DNA of 45,218 nucleotides from a virus: the IMG/VR virus record IMGVR_UViG_3300032093_000241, positions 1 to 45,218 of that record. One strand, given 5' to 3'. The number at the start of each line of letters is the position of its first letter. Position 1 is the first letter of the stretch. Positions 30,471 to 37,907 of the stretch are shown piece by piece. The notes under the pieces are model-generated. The model did not search any database and had not been told where the DNA came from. It was given only the letters and a program-made list of their open reading frames with translations. A program made the translations under genes and the position numbers.

Positions 30471-31443
30471 AATAATTAAAAAAGATACTGTTGTTGTAAT
30501 GAAGCTTTCACAAGCTCAAGACATCAATCGTAAATTTTCAAAATTTAAACTATACATTGATAGTTTAAATAAAGCTTGTGGTGTTAAGGTAACTGAACTT
30601 AATAAGATCAATGATTCTCTTTTATTTGAAAATACTAATCTTCAGGTTGAAGTTGAAAAATCAACGACACAATTAAATAAGATTGAAACTTCAGTAAAAG
30701 AACTTACACAACAAAAGTCATTAGTCTATGGTATATCACCAAATAGTGATACAATCTATTATTACAATATAAACAGACAAAAGAAATTCAAGACAAAAGA
30801 TTTTAACACTTGGTCTGTTCAGGCTAACATCAATTATTACTACGGCACATTTGACAGAATTAGTAATGATGTCTTTGAAACTTCTGTTTCATCTAAACTT
30901 AATTTTGGTTTAAGAGTAAACAAACAACTCTCACCTTTTGGATCTGTTAATTTAGATCTTTACAAATCTTCGTTCAAAGGTGATGATGGAAAACTTAATT
31001 ATAATACAAAAGTAAATTATCAGATTTCAGTTTTACCTCAAGTTCAAATTGGTAATGTTCAATTTTTGAATAACTATAAAAACACAATATTTTATTTTTA
31101 TACAGGTGTTGGTTTAATTAATTTTAAAACTGATACAGAAAAAAATGGTGTAGTTGTATCTGGGGAAAAGAAAACAGATTTAATCCTACCTTTTGGTGTT
31201 GGGGCGAAATATAAAATAACAGAAAGAAGTTCGGTTAATTTAGAATTTTGTTTTAACTATTATATGGGTGATGATTTGGATGGTTACAAACAAATTTTCT
31301 CTGATAACGACACATACAATAGATTCTCATTAGGTTACAATTATCAAATAGGTAAAAAAGGTAAAAAGTCTTTGACTTGGTTTAACCCTTTTGATATGAG
31401 ATATGACGATTCTTTTGAAAAGAGGTTTATTCAGATAAAATAA
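30373..31443 (+). CDS. Outer-membrane barrel with coiled coil, o-spanin-like candidate, 356 aa
   Basis: ATG 30373 gives a signal peptide MKTLNPRKWLITMTMIMALP plus LVSLSQ. Residues about 35-115 are a periplasmic-type coiled coil (LNKINDSLLFENTNLQVEVE). The C-terminal two thirds carry alternating aromatic strands typical of an 8-stranded outer-membrane barrel, ending FNPFDMRYDDSFEKRF. It overlaps the inner-membrane coiled-coil gene. Together they could link both membranes for lysis or form a phage-specific envelope complex. A barrel o-spanin would be new; alternatively this is an envelope protein unrelated to lysis. Confidence 0.5.
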   Translation: MKTLNPRKWLITMTMIMALPLVSLSQPKYPITKIIKKDTVVVMKLSQAQDINRKFSKFKLYIDSLNKACGVKVTELNKINDSLLFENTNLQVEVEKSTTQLNKIETSVKELTQQKSLVYGISPNSDTIYYYNINRQKKFKTKDFNTWSVQANINYYYGTFDRISNDVFETSVSSKLNFGLRVNKQLSPFGSVNLDLYKSSFKGDDGKLNYNTKVNYQISVLPQVQIGNVQFLNNYKNTIFYFYTGVGLINFKTDTEKNGVVVSGEKKTDLILPFGVGAKYKITERSSVNLEFCFNYYMGDDLDGYKQIFSDNDTYNRFSLGYNYQIGKKGKKSLTWFNPFDMRYDDSFEKRFIQIK

Positions 31444-31634
31444 TTTTCTCGAATATAATTTCTAACAATTCCGTTCCAAATTTTATATTGGAAGATTAAT
31501 AAAACTATGGTTCCAATAACGGGCATTGTCAGAGTTAATAATAAAAAAAGTTTGAATGATTTGGACAAATAAATAACATCATTATTATCCAAATAAAGGG
31601 CATATAGTAATCCAAAAATTATTATCAGTTCCAT
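31431..31634 (-). CDS. Small two-pass membrane protein, 67 aa
   Basis: ATG 31634 is preferred (MELIIIFGLLYALYL) over a TTG-like upstream start. Spans are MELIIIFGLLYALYLD and FKLFLLLTLTMPVIGTIVLL. A short basic C-terminus follows. It converges with the barrel gene, overlapping by 13 nt. Function unknown. Confidence 0.45.
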   Translation of the reverse strand: MELIIIFGLLYALYLDNNDVIYLSKSFKLFLLLTLTMPVIGTIVLLIFQYKIWNGIVRNYIRENYFI

Positions 31635-31701
31635 TTTGCTAATATACAATATTTTTTCCCATATTTTACAAATAGAAGAAATTTTTCTATACTTATGAGA
31701 G

Positions 31702-32748
31702 ATGAGATTATTGGTTTTTCTAATTTTATTACCACTTAATGTTTTTTCTCAGATTCTTGTAAATTCAGTTGGGACTCCTGTTCTAACAAATTTTGATCTG
31801 AATGGAACTTCAAACTGCACCGCAACCATAACTTGGGCGGACAATACTACAATTCTTGGTTGTTACACAAATAAATTAGTTTACAATTATTCTAACGGAT
31901 GTAGTAACAATGGTGGAATTCATTTGTCGGGTGTTAATGGTGATGTTGCTTTTGGGGCTAGATCATCAGGATCTAATACAAATGTTAAATTTGGGGTTAG
32001 GTTTAAAAATAACACGGGAATAACCATAACCAAAATTGATATTAACTTTAATCAAGAACAGTGGGGAAACGCTAATACAGACTCTCTCAACATCATTGCG
32101 AGTGTTGCCAATTTTGATTATGTAATTTCTCCAACAGTAACAACTATTGGTGCCGTTACAACAGGAAACAATTCATCTTTGACTTTAAGATCGTTAACCC
32201 CATTTGGATTATGTCCAACAACAATGACGGCAATACCTGGTGGGTTATCCAAACCATTTTCAGGTGTTTTAAATGTGAATCTCCAACCAGGAGATGAAAT
32301 ATTACTCAGATGGACTTACTTAGACACCCCCTGTAACAACAATCCGTTACTTATAGACGATCTTTCGGTTACATTCAATGTCGAACCCCTACCAATAACA
32401 TTATCTCTTTTTAGGGGAGATTATAACAAAAATACGGGTAATATAGATTTATATTGGCTTGTAGATTCTCAGATTAATAATGTTGGTTATTATGTTCAGA
32501 AATTAATTAATAATTCTTTTCAGAATATTGGTTTTGTTGAGGGTTTGGGATCAACAATAGTTCAACAAGAATGTAGTTTTTCAGATCCAAGTGTAGAATA
32601 TAACCAAGTTTACTATTATAGACTTGTTCAATATGACTACGATGGTCAATATGAAATTTTTAACCCAATACCTGTTAGAACCCCAACGATAATTGTTGAG
32701 GAAGAGTGGTGGAAAAAATGGGATTTATTAGGAAGACAAATTAAATAG
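31702..32748 (+). CDS. Secreted PVELL-type protein with truncated C-terminal domain, 348 aa
   Basis: Signal peptide MRLLVFLILLPLNVFS|Q. A beta-rich domain with DGHxL-like FNxG, Cys pairs and GVRFKNNTGITITKI follows, as in Bacteroidota secreted PEP/T9SS proteins. EPLPITLSLFRGDY near residue 230 is the PVELL-type module. The C-terminus stops at EEEWWKKWDLLGRQIK, so the usual final sorting strands are missing or replaced. It overlaps the convergent peptidase gene by 8 nt. Likely surface-exposed or secreted; role unknown. Confidence 0.6.
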   Translation: MRLLVFLILLPLNVFSQILVNSVGTPVLTNFDLNGTSNCTATITWADNTTILGCYTNKLVYNYSNGCSNNGGIHLSGVNGDVAFGARSSGSNTNVKFGVRFKNNTGITITKIDINFNQEQWGNANTDSLNIIASVANFDYVISPTVTTIGAVTTGNNSSLTLRSLTPFGLCPTTMTAIPGGLSKPFSGVLNVNLQPGDEILLRWTYLDTPCNNNPLLIDDLSVTFNVEPLPITLSLFRGDYNKNTGNIDLYWLVDSQINNVGYYVQKLINNSFQNIGFVEGLGSTIVQQECSFSDPSVEYNQVYYYRLVQYDYDGQYEIFNPIPVRTPTIIVEEEWWKKWDLLGRQIK

Positions 32749-33919
32749 TCTTCAAGTATTCTTTAAGTGTTTTCATATTAAAGTAATACTGTTCATTTTT
32801 TGGCTTGTTGATCTTGTGATGAAGTTCCCAATCCTTGATTGATTTCTCCTCAGTTGGTTTTTCATCTTTGATGTAGTCATAAAGTTTCGAAATCTTTTTC
32901 ATCATCTTACTTGATACTTGTTTCATTTTGTTTTGTTCGTATTTAAAAAACGCTTCGTAATCTTCACCAAATCTTGTAATTTCATTATAAAACTTATCTA
33001 CTATTTTTTGTTTTTCAGGTTTAAATACTCCTAACATTTTTTCAAGTGGTTCTTGTGCCATAATATCTGCAAATATGCTTAGAGACTTTGTGCCAAGAGT
33101 TATCATTACAGCTTTTAATATAACTTCAACAGCTTGATCGTCGTTTTCTACTTCTACACCTTCGTTTCCTAAAATTTCATACACTCTTGGTAAATAATTA
33201 TATACTTCTTTTTTCATTTTGTCAAAATCAAATGAATTAATTCTTTTTAGTCTTGAATAAACTTCATTACTTAATAAAAATTCCACAAAGTCTTTTTTGG
33301 GTATTCCCTCAAGATCCAAAGATGCTGCAACCTCAGATGGTCTGACCAAGTTTTCAATGTTTGAGGTATAATAAAGATCCATTATAAAGTCATCAATTGG
33401 TGGTATACCAAAAAAGGTTCCTGTTTTTGACAGATATAAAGAGTGTTCCTTAGTTGTATAAAATTTCCTTTTCAACATATCATATCCGTGTTTAAGTTCG
33501 TGACTTAAAATTGGTATAAACATCTTTTTATTTTGAATCAAATAATCCAAAATTTCACTTTTCTTAAATTTTGGACTTGTCACCAAGTCCATACCCATTC
33601 TAATTGTTTTGGGTTCACTTCTATCAAATTTCAAAAGATTTAATTTTGAAAAACTAAGTCCTCCTCTAACCGCCATACTAGCCAAAGCAATTTTTTCATT
33701 TTCCATAGGATGAAAATTAACCTCAAGTTCAATTTTATTAAACTTGTGATCTCCAACTATGAGTTGTTCCTTTTTTGGTAGATCTACCTCAACACTCATA
33801 CCTTTCACATTTTTTCTTGTTGTTTGTAGTTCTTCAATAATTTTGTCATAAACCAACATTGCGGCTTTTACAATACCTTCGGGAACACCTAAAGCTTCTG
33901 ATATAATAGATTTGTTCAT
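32741..33919 (-). CDS. Tagged metallopeptidase-like protein (HELKH), 392 aa
   Basis: ATG 33919 is chosen because ATAAATAT (33924-33931) overlaps the alternative ATG at 33925. It yields MNKSIISE|A, an I-x-E leader. SHELKHGYDM near residue 139 gives an HExxH zinc motif. The remainder is largely helical, with charged segments in the last 100 residues. It probably belongs to the same packaged set as the PPK2 and ADP-ribosyltransferase candidates. Substrate unknown; a third zinc ligand was not assigned. Confidence 0.6.
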   Translation of the reverse strand: MNKSIISEALGVPEGIVKAAMLVYDKIIEELQTTRKNVKGMSVEVDLPKKEQLIVGDHKFNKIELEVNFHPMENEKIALASMAVRGGLSFSKLNLLKFDRSEPKTIRMGMDLVTSPKFKKSEILDYLIQNKKMFIPILSHELKHGYDMLKRKFYTTKEHSLYLSKTGTFFGIPPIDDFIMDLYYTSNIENLVRPSEVAASLDLEGIPKKDFVEFLLSNEVYSRLKRINSFDFDKMKKEVYNYLPRVYEILGNEGVEVENDDQAVEVILKAVMITLGTKSLSIFADIMAQEPLEKMLGVFKPEKQKIVDKFYNEITRFGEDYEAFFKYEQNKMKQVSSKMMKKISKLYDYIKDEKPTEEKSIKDWELHHKINKPKNEQYYFNMKTLKEYLKTI

Positions 33920-33923
33920 ATAC

Positions 33924-33931
33924 ATAAATAT
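33924..33931 (-). promoter_or_regulatory. ATATTTAT promoter-like octamer deciding the start
   Basis: Exact minus-strand copy 4 bp upstream of ATG 33919. It overlaps the first in-frame ATG (33925), which therefore is probably not used. Confidence 0.55.
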
Positions 33932-33950
33932 AACATACTATAATAAATAA

Positions 33951-33975
33951 AAAACCCATCCGAAGATGGGCTTTT
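33951..33975 (-). terminator. Intrinsic terminator with UUCG loop
   Basis: On the minus strand CCCATC-TTCG-GATGGG (33970-33955) closes with a stable cUUCGg tetraloop followed by a T run. It follows the lipoprotein gene at 33996-34580. Confidence 0.85.
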
Positions 33976-33995
33976 TATTTCCTTTATTTTTTTGA

Positions 33996-34580
33996 TTAAC
34001 AATTATTTAAGAATATTGCTCTTTTTGGTGCGGTAAAATAAAATGGTAGAGATGCTCTAACATATACTTTCTGATCAACAGAATTACGCTCATAATAAGT
34101 AATACCCATTACATAATCATATCCTGGCCATACTGAACATCCTGAACCTAAAGTATAATAATAACGATTGGTGTTACTGAGTGATCCACCACCAGTACAT
34201 CCATTGGTATGTCCTACAGGTGCGAATGAAATGTAATAATATCTTGCTATAGTATAACAAGAATCAATTACGGGATTAAATCCAGGTTGAGGATTCCAAT
34301 TAAATACAATTGTTCCACAAGCTGAAGTGTCCATTGTAATATTAAAATCATAAGTTGGAAGGTTTACAATTGGGTATACTGGATAATTTCCGCATGGGTT
34401 ATATCCTGGTGTATTTGGATTGTTTGGATTTCCTCCACCACCTCCACCTTTTTTATCAGTAACTCCTGATGTTTGACTCATTGGTGTTACATCGGATTCT
34501 TCGCAAGCAACAAAAATCGTTGCACTTAACACAAATGCCAATATTGTGGCAATTATGATATTTCTTTTATTTTTTAACAT
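33996..34580 (-). CDS. Lipoprotein with Gly/Pro-rich linker, 194 aa
   Basis: Signal peptide with lipobox: MLKNKRNIIIATILAFVLSA followed by TIFVAC. A disordered Gly/Asn/Pro-rich linker follows (GGGGGGNPNNPNTPGYNP). The mature domain is beta-rich with several Cys and many Tyr, like secreted Bacteroidota domains. A terminator follows its stop. It may be exported to the host surface. No catalytic motif. Confidence 0.65.
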   Translation of the reverse strand: MLKNKRNIIIATILAFVLSATIFVACEESDVTPMSQTSGVTDKKGGGGGGNPNNPNTPGYNPCGNYPVYPIVNLPTYDFNITMDTSACGTIVFNWNPQPGFNPVIDSCYTIARYYYISFAPVGHTNGCTGGGSLSNTNRYYYTLGSGCSVWPGYDYVMGITYYERNSVDQKVYVRASLPFYFTAPKRAIFLNNC

Positions 34581-34666
34581 TTTTTTAAATATTAATTGGT
34601 TTATTTTACCATAAATAGTATGATTTGGGTGGAAATACCTAGTTTTTCAGTGAAATCAATAAAAAA

Positions 34667-34689
34667 AGGTGAGGATAACCTCACCTTAA
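34667..34689 (-). terminator. Intrinsic terminator
   Basis: Stem AAGGTGAGG/CCTCACCTT around an ATAA loop with T run on the minus strand; 22 bp after the stop of the small lipoprotein at 34712. Confidence 0.8.
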
Positions 34690-34711
34690 TTTTTCCTCTA
34701 ACTAAATATGA

Positions 34712-34915
34712 TTACTTAGCGGGTTCTGCTACAGGAGCGGCTGCGGTAGAATCAACAACAGTGGCTTCAGCTGCGGGAGCTTCAGTTACAGTTGTTACTT
34801 CAGCTGCAGGAGCTTCAGTTGCAACTTCTTCAGTTTTTACTTCTTCAGTAGAACCACAAGAAGCCAACATCAAAGAGGCCGCGAGCAAACTTACAAATAG
34901 AACGTTCTTTTTCAT
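34712..34915 (-). CDS. Small Ala/Glu/Thr-rich lipoprotein, 67 aa
   Basis: MKKNVLFVSLLAASLMLASC has a lipobox at the Cys. The mature part is almost entirely Ala, Glu, Val, Thr and Pro in two imperfect copies (EAPAAEVTTVTEAPAAEATV). Such low-complexity lipoproteins are typical of surface-tethered peptides. Strong codon bias for GCT/GCA. Role unknown; possibly a superinfection exclusion or lysis regulator. Confidence 0.65.
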   Translation of the reverse strand: MKKNVLFVSLLAASLMLASCGSTEEVKTEEVATEAPAAEVTTVTEAPAAEATVVDSTAAAPVAEPAK

Positions 34916-34979
34916 AATGTTTTTTAATTTGGTTTATTTAGGTTTCAAATATAAATATAAGAAAAGTTATAGTAAATAT

Positions 34980-35210
34980 TTAATTAATCAAATTTCCAAA
35001 AAGATTTACTTTTCTTGTTTCAAGTCTTGGGAGATCTTCATTAATTTCAACAACCCTCAAAATAAGACTACAAACATTTCTTAACCCAATTGGTTCTCCC
35101 GGCACAATGTAGGCATCTTTTTTTCCAATACCATCAACATCTTGGATAATGGGGGGATATTTTGTCAACATATATTGACCGTTTAACTGTCGTGTGAGAT
35201 ATAATTCCAT
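34980..35210 (-). CDS. Hypothetical protein, 76 aa
   Basis: MELYLTRQLNGQYMLTKYPP opens a short protein with VDGIGKKDAYIVPGEPIGLR in the middle, a small beta fold. No signal peptide and no leader site. Flanked by the small lipoprotein downstream and the plus-strand 35268 gene upstream. No family recognised. Confidence 0.45.
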   Translation of the reverse strand: MELYLTRQLNGQYMLTKYPPIIQDVDGIGKKDAYIVPGEPIGLRNVCSLILRVVEINEDLPRLETRKVNLFGNLIN

Positions 35211-35232
35211 AATTCAAAATATAGTTTTTTAT

Positions 35233-35263
35233 TTGGAAATTATCAAACCTTTTTCTATTTTTG
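35233..35263 (+). promoter_or_regulatory. Bacteroidota-type promoter with nearly leaderless start
   Basis: TATTTTTG (35256-35263) with TTG at 35233-35235, 20 bp upstream. The ATG at 35268 lies only 4 bp after the -7 box, so the transcript starts close to or at the start codon. Confidence 0.65.
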
Positions 35264-35267
35264 TGTT

Positions 35268-35771
35268 ATGAATATATTCTTCTTAGATCGAGATGTTAAA
35301 AAATGTGCTCAGTATCATTGTGATAAGCATGTTGTTAAAATGATTTTGGAATCCGCGCAACTTTTGTGCTCGGCTCATCATATGACCGACCAAGTAACCG
35401 ACCAAGTTCCGTATAAGTTATCACACAAGAATCACCCCTGTTCTATATGGGTTAGAGAATCTCTGTCACATTATTTATATCTTTGTGAACTTGGACTCGA
35501 ACTTTGTAAAGAATACTCCTATAGATACGGAAAACGACATAAATCACAAGAGGTAATAGAATGGTGTTTAACCAATAAAGTAAAAATTTTAGATAAAGGT
35601 TTTTCAGACCCACCAAAGGCGATGCCTGATGAATATAAAGTTAAAGATGCTGTAGAATCTTATAGGAATTACTACAAAGGAGCCAAGATGGAATTTTGTA
35701 AGTGGAAAAATAGACCTGTTCCTGAGTGGGTTACGGAATCGGTGAAGATTGTGGTGGAAACCAACCCATAG
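35268..35771 (+). CDS. Conserved phage protein with CDKHVVKM motif, 167 aa
   Basis: QYHCDKHVVKMILESAQLLC followed by SHKNHPCSIWVRES, YRYGKRHKS and PDEYK is a compact cytoplasmic domain conserved in many phage and bacterial proteins (recalled). It has been loosely linked to DNA-repair glycosylase-type families, but I do not see enough to assert an enzyme. It is expressed from a host-type promoter, unlike most neighbours. Its last 41 nt overlap the convergent 35731 gene. Confidence 0.6.
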   Translation: MNIFFLDRDVKKCAQYHCDKHVVKMILESAQLLCSAHHMTDQVTDQVPYKLSHKNHPCSIWVRESLSHYLYLCELGLELCKEYSYRYGKRHKSQEVIEWCLTNKVKILDKGFSDPPKAMPDEYKVKDAVESYRNYYKGAKMEFCKWKNRPVPEWVTESVKIVVETNP

Positions 35772-35991
35772 CCTCAAGTTGGGCCTCTGTTTGGAGTAGA
35801 GATTGTTCCGAAGGATCTAACAAATCTGTTTGATCATCAGGAACCATTAAAGCAGTTGCTGGTGGATTTGTATATGATGTAATCCATCCAAACCAATATT
35901 TTGTTATATCGCTATTACAACCTTGATTTATTGCAATTTCTTCACTCCGATCTTGAGCGTCTTGTTCGTTAGCGTAAATTAGATATTTCAT
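35731..35991 (-). CDS. Small protein next to tail fibre, 86 aa
   Basis: MKYLIYANEQDAQDRSEEIA opens an acidic, Gln/Pro-rich protein (residues 50-80). It starts at the base where the tail-fibre gene ends (shared A/T), so it is coupled to it. May be a fibre chaperone or accessory; no known domain. Confidence 0.5.
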   Translation of the reverse strand: MKYLIYANEQDAQDRSEEIAINQGCNSDITKYWFGWITSYTNPPATALMVPDDQTDLLDPSEQSLLQTEAQLEAMGWFPPQSSPIP

Positions 35992-37121
35992 TATAATGAA
36001 AAATATGTGATAATATTTGTGTTTATTGCAGAATTATTTGATGTTTGGTCTGTTGTGTAGAAAATACATTCACTAATATACCCATTTGAATTTTGACCTC
36101 CCCTTCTTCCAACTCCTTGGAATGATCCAAAGGCTATTGCTCCTGATAATGTTATTGTTTGACTCACATTATTTAAATACGCCAAGAAATTTGAACTTGG
36201 AGTTGTAACCCAATATGTTGTGACTAATTTCAATCCAGTTGCATTGTAATTGAAAGTAGCATAGAATGTTGTCGATGCCATATAAATTTTACCATCATTA
36301 TACTTCCATGCTGCATAAGGGAATACCGTATTGGTATTGGTTATAGATGCCATAATATCTCCTGTTGAGTATCTTCCCATAGTTGCATAACATCCCCAAG
36401 TTGATGTGTGAGCAATTATATTTGTTAATAATAATGATGATTGGTTGACCGAAGAATACTTTAAAATTGGTTTTCCGTTTTCAGTTAATATTGTTCCACC
36501 CGATACAATTTGAGGCTGTAAAGATGCTGTTGTTTGAACCAAATCATTTACACTTCCACTTTGGTCATACCATTTGGTTATAAATCCATCACTAACACCA
36601 ACAAAAGATGATAATGAAGTTGTGTCTAGGTCATTTCCTGTAAATCCAATATCTTGTTCTGTATTATCGGACGATCTTCTAACTCTTAATGCTGATCCTG
36701 AATAAGAACTTCTAAGTTTTCTCACAGAATATGCAACTGTTGCACCACTATATGTGTCTAACAATAAAATATTAGGAGGTGTTACCGATGGAGTAACTGT
36801 TGTGGTAACTGATGGTGTTGGTGTGTTTGTCTCAGTTACAGATGGTGTCACTGTAACAGTTGGTGTTGGAGTTTGAGTAACAGTTGGTGTTGGAGTTGGT
36901 GTTATGGATGGAATAGTTGGAGTTGGGGAAGGTTCAGGAATAAAAGGAATTTGTGGTTGATTAGAAACGGTTGGTTCATTGGGCGATTTACCAAATTTAA
37001 ATTTGTTTATATTCGCATTTGTTTCCCTTATACCACCCATACCACCAATGTCCGATCCAGGAACAATCATTGTTGTTCCATTGATTAACTTTCCTGATCT
37101 TTTTCTACCTGTAAATCCCAT
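35991..37121 (-). CDS. Tail fibre-like protein with Thr/Pro linker, 376 aa
   Basis: Residues 1-60 are a basic/Gly N-terminal domain. Residues about 65-120 form a repetitive Thr/Pro/Val linker (TPTPTVTQTPTPTVTV). The C-terminal 250 residues are a beta-jellyroll beginning GATVAYSVRKLRSSYSGSAL then RVRRSSDNTEQDIGF and GFITKWYDQSG. That block resembles the arabinofuranosidase/LamG-like modules often used in phage fibres to bind or cleave glycans. No catalytic residues are asserted. A TTATTTAT-type octamer variant (37128-37135) precedes the start by 6 bp. Likely receptor-binding. Confidence 0.6.
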   Translation of the reverse strand: MGFTGRKRSGKLINGTTMIVPGSDIGGMGGIRETNANINKFKFGKSPNEPTVSNQPQIPFIPEPSPTPTIPSITPTPTPTVTQTPTPTVTVTPSVTETNTPTPSVTTTVTPSVTPPNILLLDTYSGATVAYSVRKLRSSYSGSALRVRRSSDNTEQDIGFTGNDLDTTSLSSFVGVSDGFITKWYDQSGSVNDLVQTTASLQPQIVSGGTILTENGKPILKYSSVNQSSLLLTNIIAHTSTWGCYATMGRYSTGDIMASITNTNTVFPYAAWKYNDGKIYMASTTFYATFNYNATGLKLVTTYWVTTPSSNFLAYLNNVSQTITLSGAIAFGSFQGVGRRGGQNSNGYISECIFYTTDQTSNNSAINTNIITYFSL

Positions 37122-37145
37122 TTGTATATAAATAATCTAATTATG

Positions 37146-37236
37146 GTTTTTATAAATAAAAATCCGAATAAGGTAGCGACACGATATTCGGATTTAAGTT
37201 GCCGTGCAACTTTTACGGTCCTAAGACGTAAGTTTT
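37146..37236 (-). ncRNA. Three-hairpin noncoding element ending in terminator
   Basis: The minus strand forms three hairpins: TTACG/CGTAA (37226-37230 region), AAGTTGC-ACG-GCAACTT (37196-37212) and a final AATCCGAATA/TATTCGGATT hairpin (37171-37195) with a long loop and T run, the terminator of 37239-37907. No ORF lies in this 115-bp gap. Similar in layout to the chain at 2456-2520 after another tagged gene. Confidence 0.5.
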
Positions 37237-37238
37237 TA

Positions 37239-37907
37239 CTAATATCCTAATGATTTTAGTTTTGTTTCAAGATCATTTATGTTTTGTTGTTCTTCCCTTT
37301 TTTGTACCGCATCAAAAACCGAACTATATACTTGTCCAGCAGCGGCATATCCGCCTATATTTAACGCCAAATTACCAGAAAACTTTAAACCTGTTTTTGC
37401 CAAATTTTTTAATTGTTCTTTTACCGTGGTATTCGTTACATTTACCGACGCCTTTGATGCTGTTGATTTAACACTATTACTTAATTCATTTGAGACAAAT
37501 TCTCCGTTTTTTGAGATTCCTTCCACAACGGATTGTTCAATCTTACTCAAATTTTTTAAATTTCCTGATGATAATTTTTGAGCTAATAATTTCATACCAT
37601 TGGTCCCTAATTGTTTAATACCAGGTATTTTTCCCACAATTGAAACAACTCCAGGTAAAATAGCAAACATCGCCATAAGTCCTGCCATTTTTTTATCCCC
37701 CTCTTGTAAATATTTTGCCGCATCCAATAATTGAATTCCCGCAGACATATAAGGTCCAACAACAGGTATAAATGCGGTGGCTATTGACAACAAAATGGCA
37801 GTTTCGTGGGTCCACTTAGGGTCTACATATGCCAAACCAGGTCCTAATCCTATTACCGATTGTTCAACTAATAAACCATATTGTTTTTTTGTTATAATGT
37901 ATTTCAT
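37239..37907 (-). CDS. Tagged hydrophobic-core protein, 222 aa
   Basis: The leader MKYIITKKQYGLLVE|Q gives L-x-E. Residues 35-95 form an Ala/Gly/Pro-rich hydrophobic hairpin (ILLSIATAFIPVVGPYMSAG ... LMAMFAILPGVVSIVGKI) like the one in 8001-8939. The C-terminal half is a Lys/Ser-rich helical stretch with a small Gly/Ala domain. It overlaps the upstream tagged gene by 4 nt. A membrane-penetrating or channel function on ejection is a reasonable inference; no toxin catalytic motif is visible. Confidence 0.6.
   Translation of the reverse strand: MKYIITKKQYGLLVEQSVIGLGPGLAYVDPKWTHETAILLSIATAFIPVVGPYMSAGIQLLDAAKYLQEGDKKMAGLMAMFAILPGVVSIVGKIPGIKQLGTNGMKLLAQKLSSGNLKNLSKIEQSVVEGISKNGEFVSNELSNSVKSTASKASVNVTNTTVKEQLKNLAKTGLKFSGNLALNIGGYAAAGQVYSSVFDAVQKREEQQNINDLETKLKSLGY

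Noticed and set aside
34596-35084. Plus-strand 162-codon frame across the lipoprotein region
   Set aside because: It runs antisense through a lipobox-bearing gene and a terminator hairpin. Ala/Val/Thr content mirrors the Ala/Thr repeat of the minus-strand lipoprotein.
35268-35771. Assignment as a pyrimidine dimer glycosylase
   Set aside because: The CDKHVVKM-type sequence is conserved, but no glycosylase signature could be verified by eye, so no enzyme was claimed.
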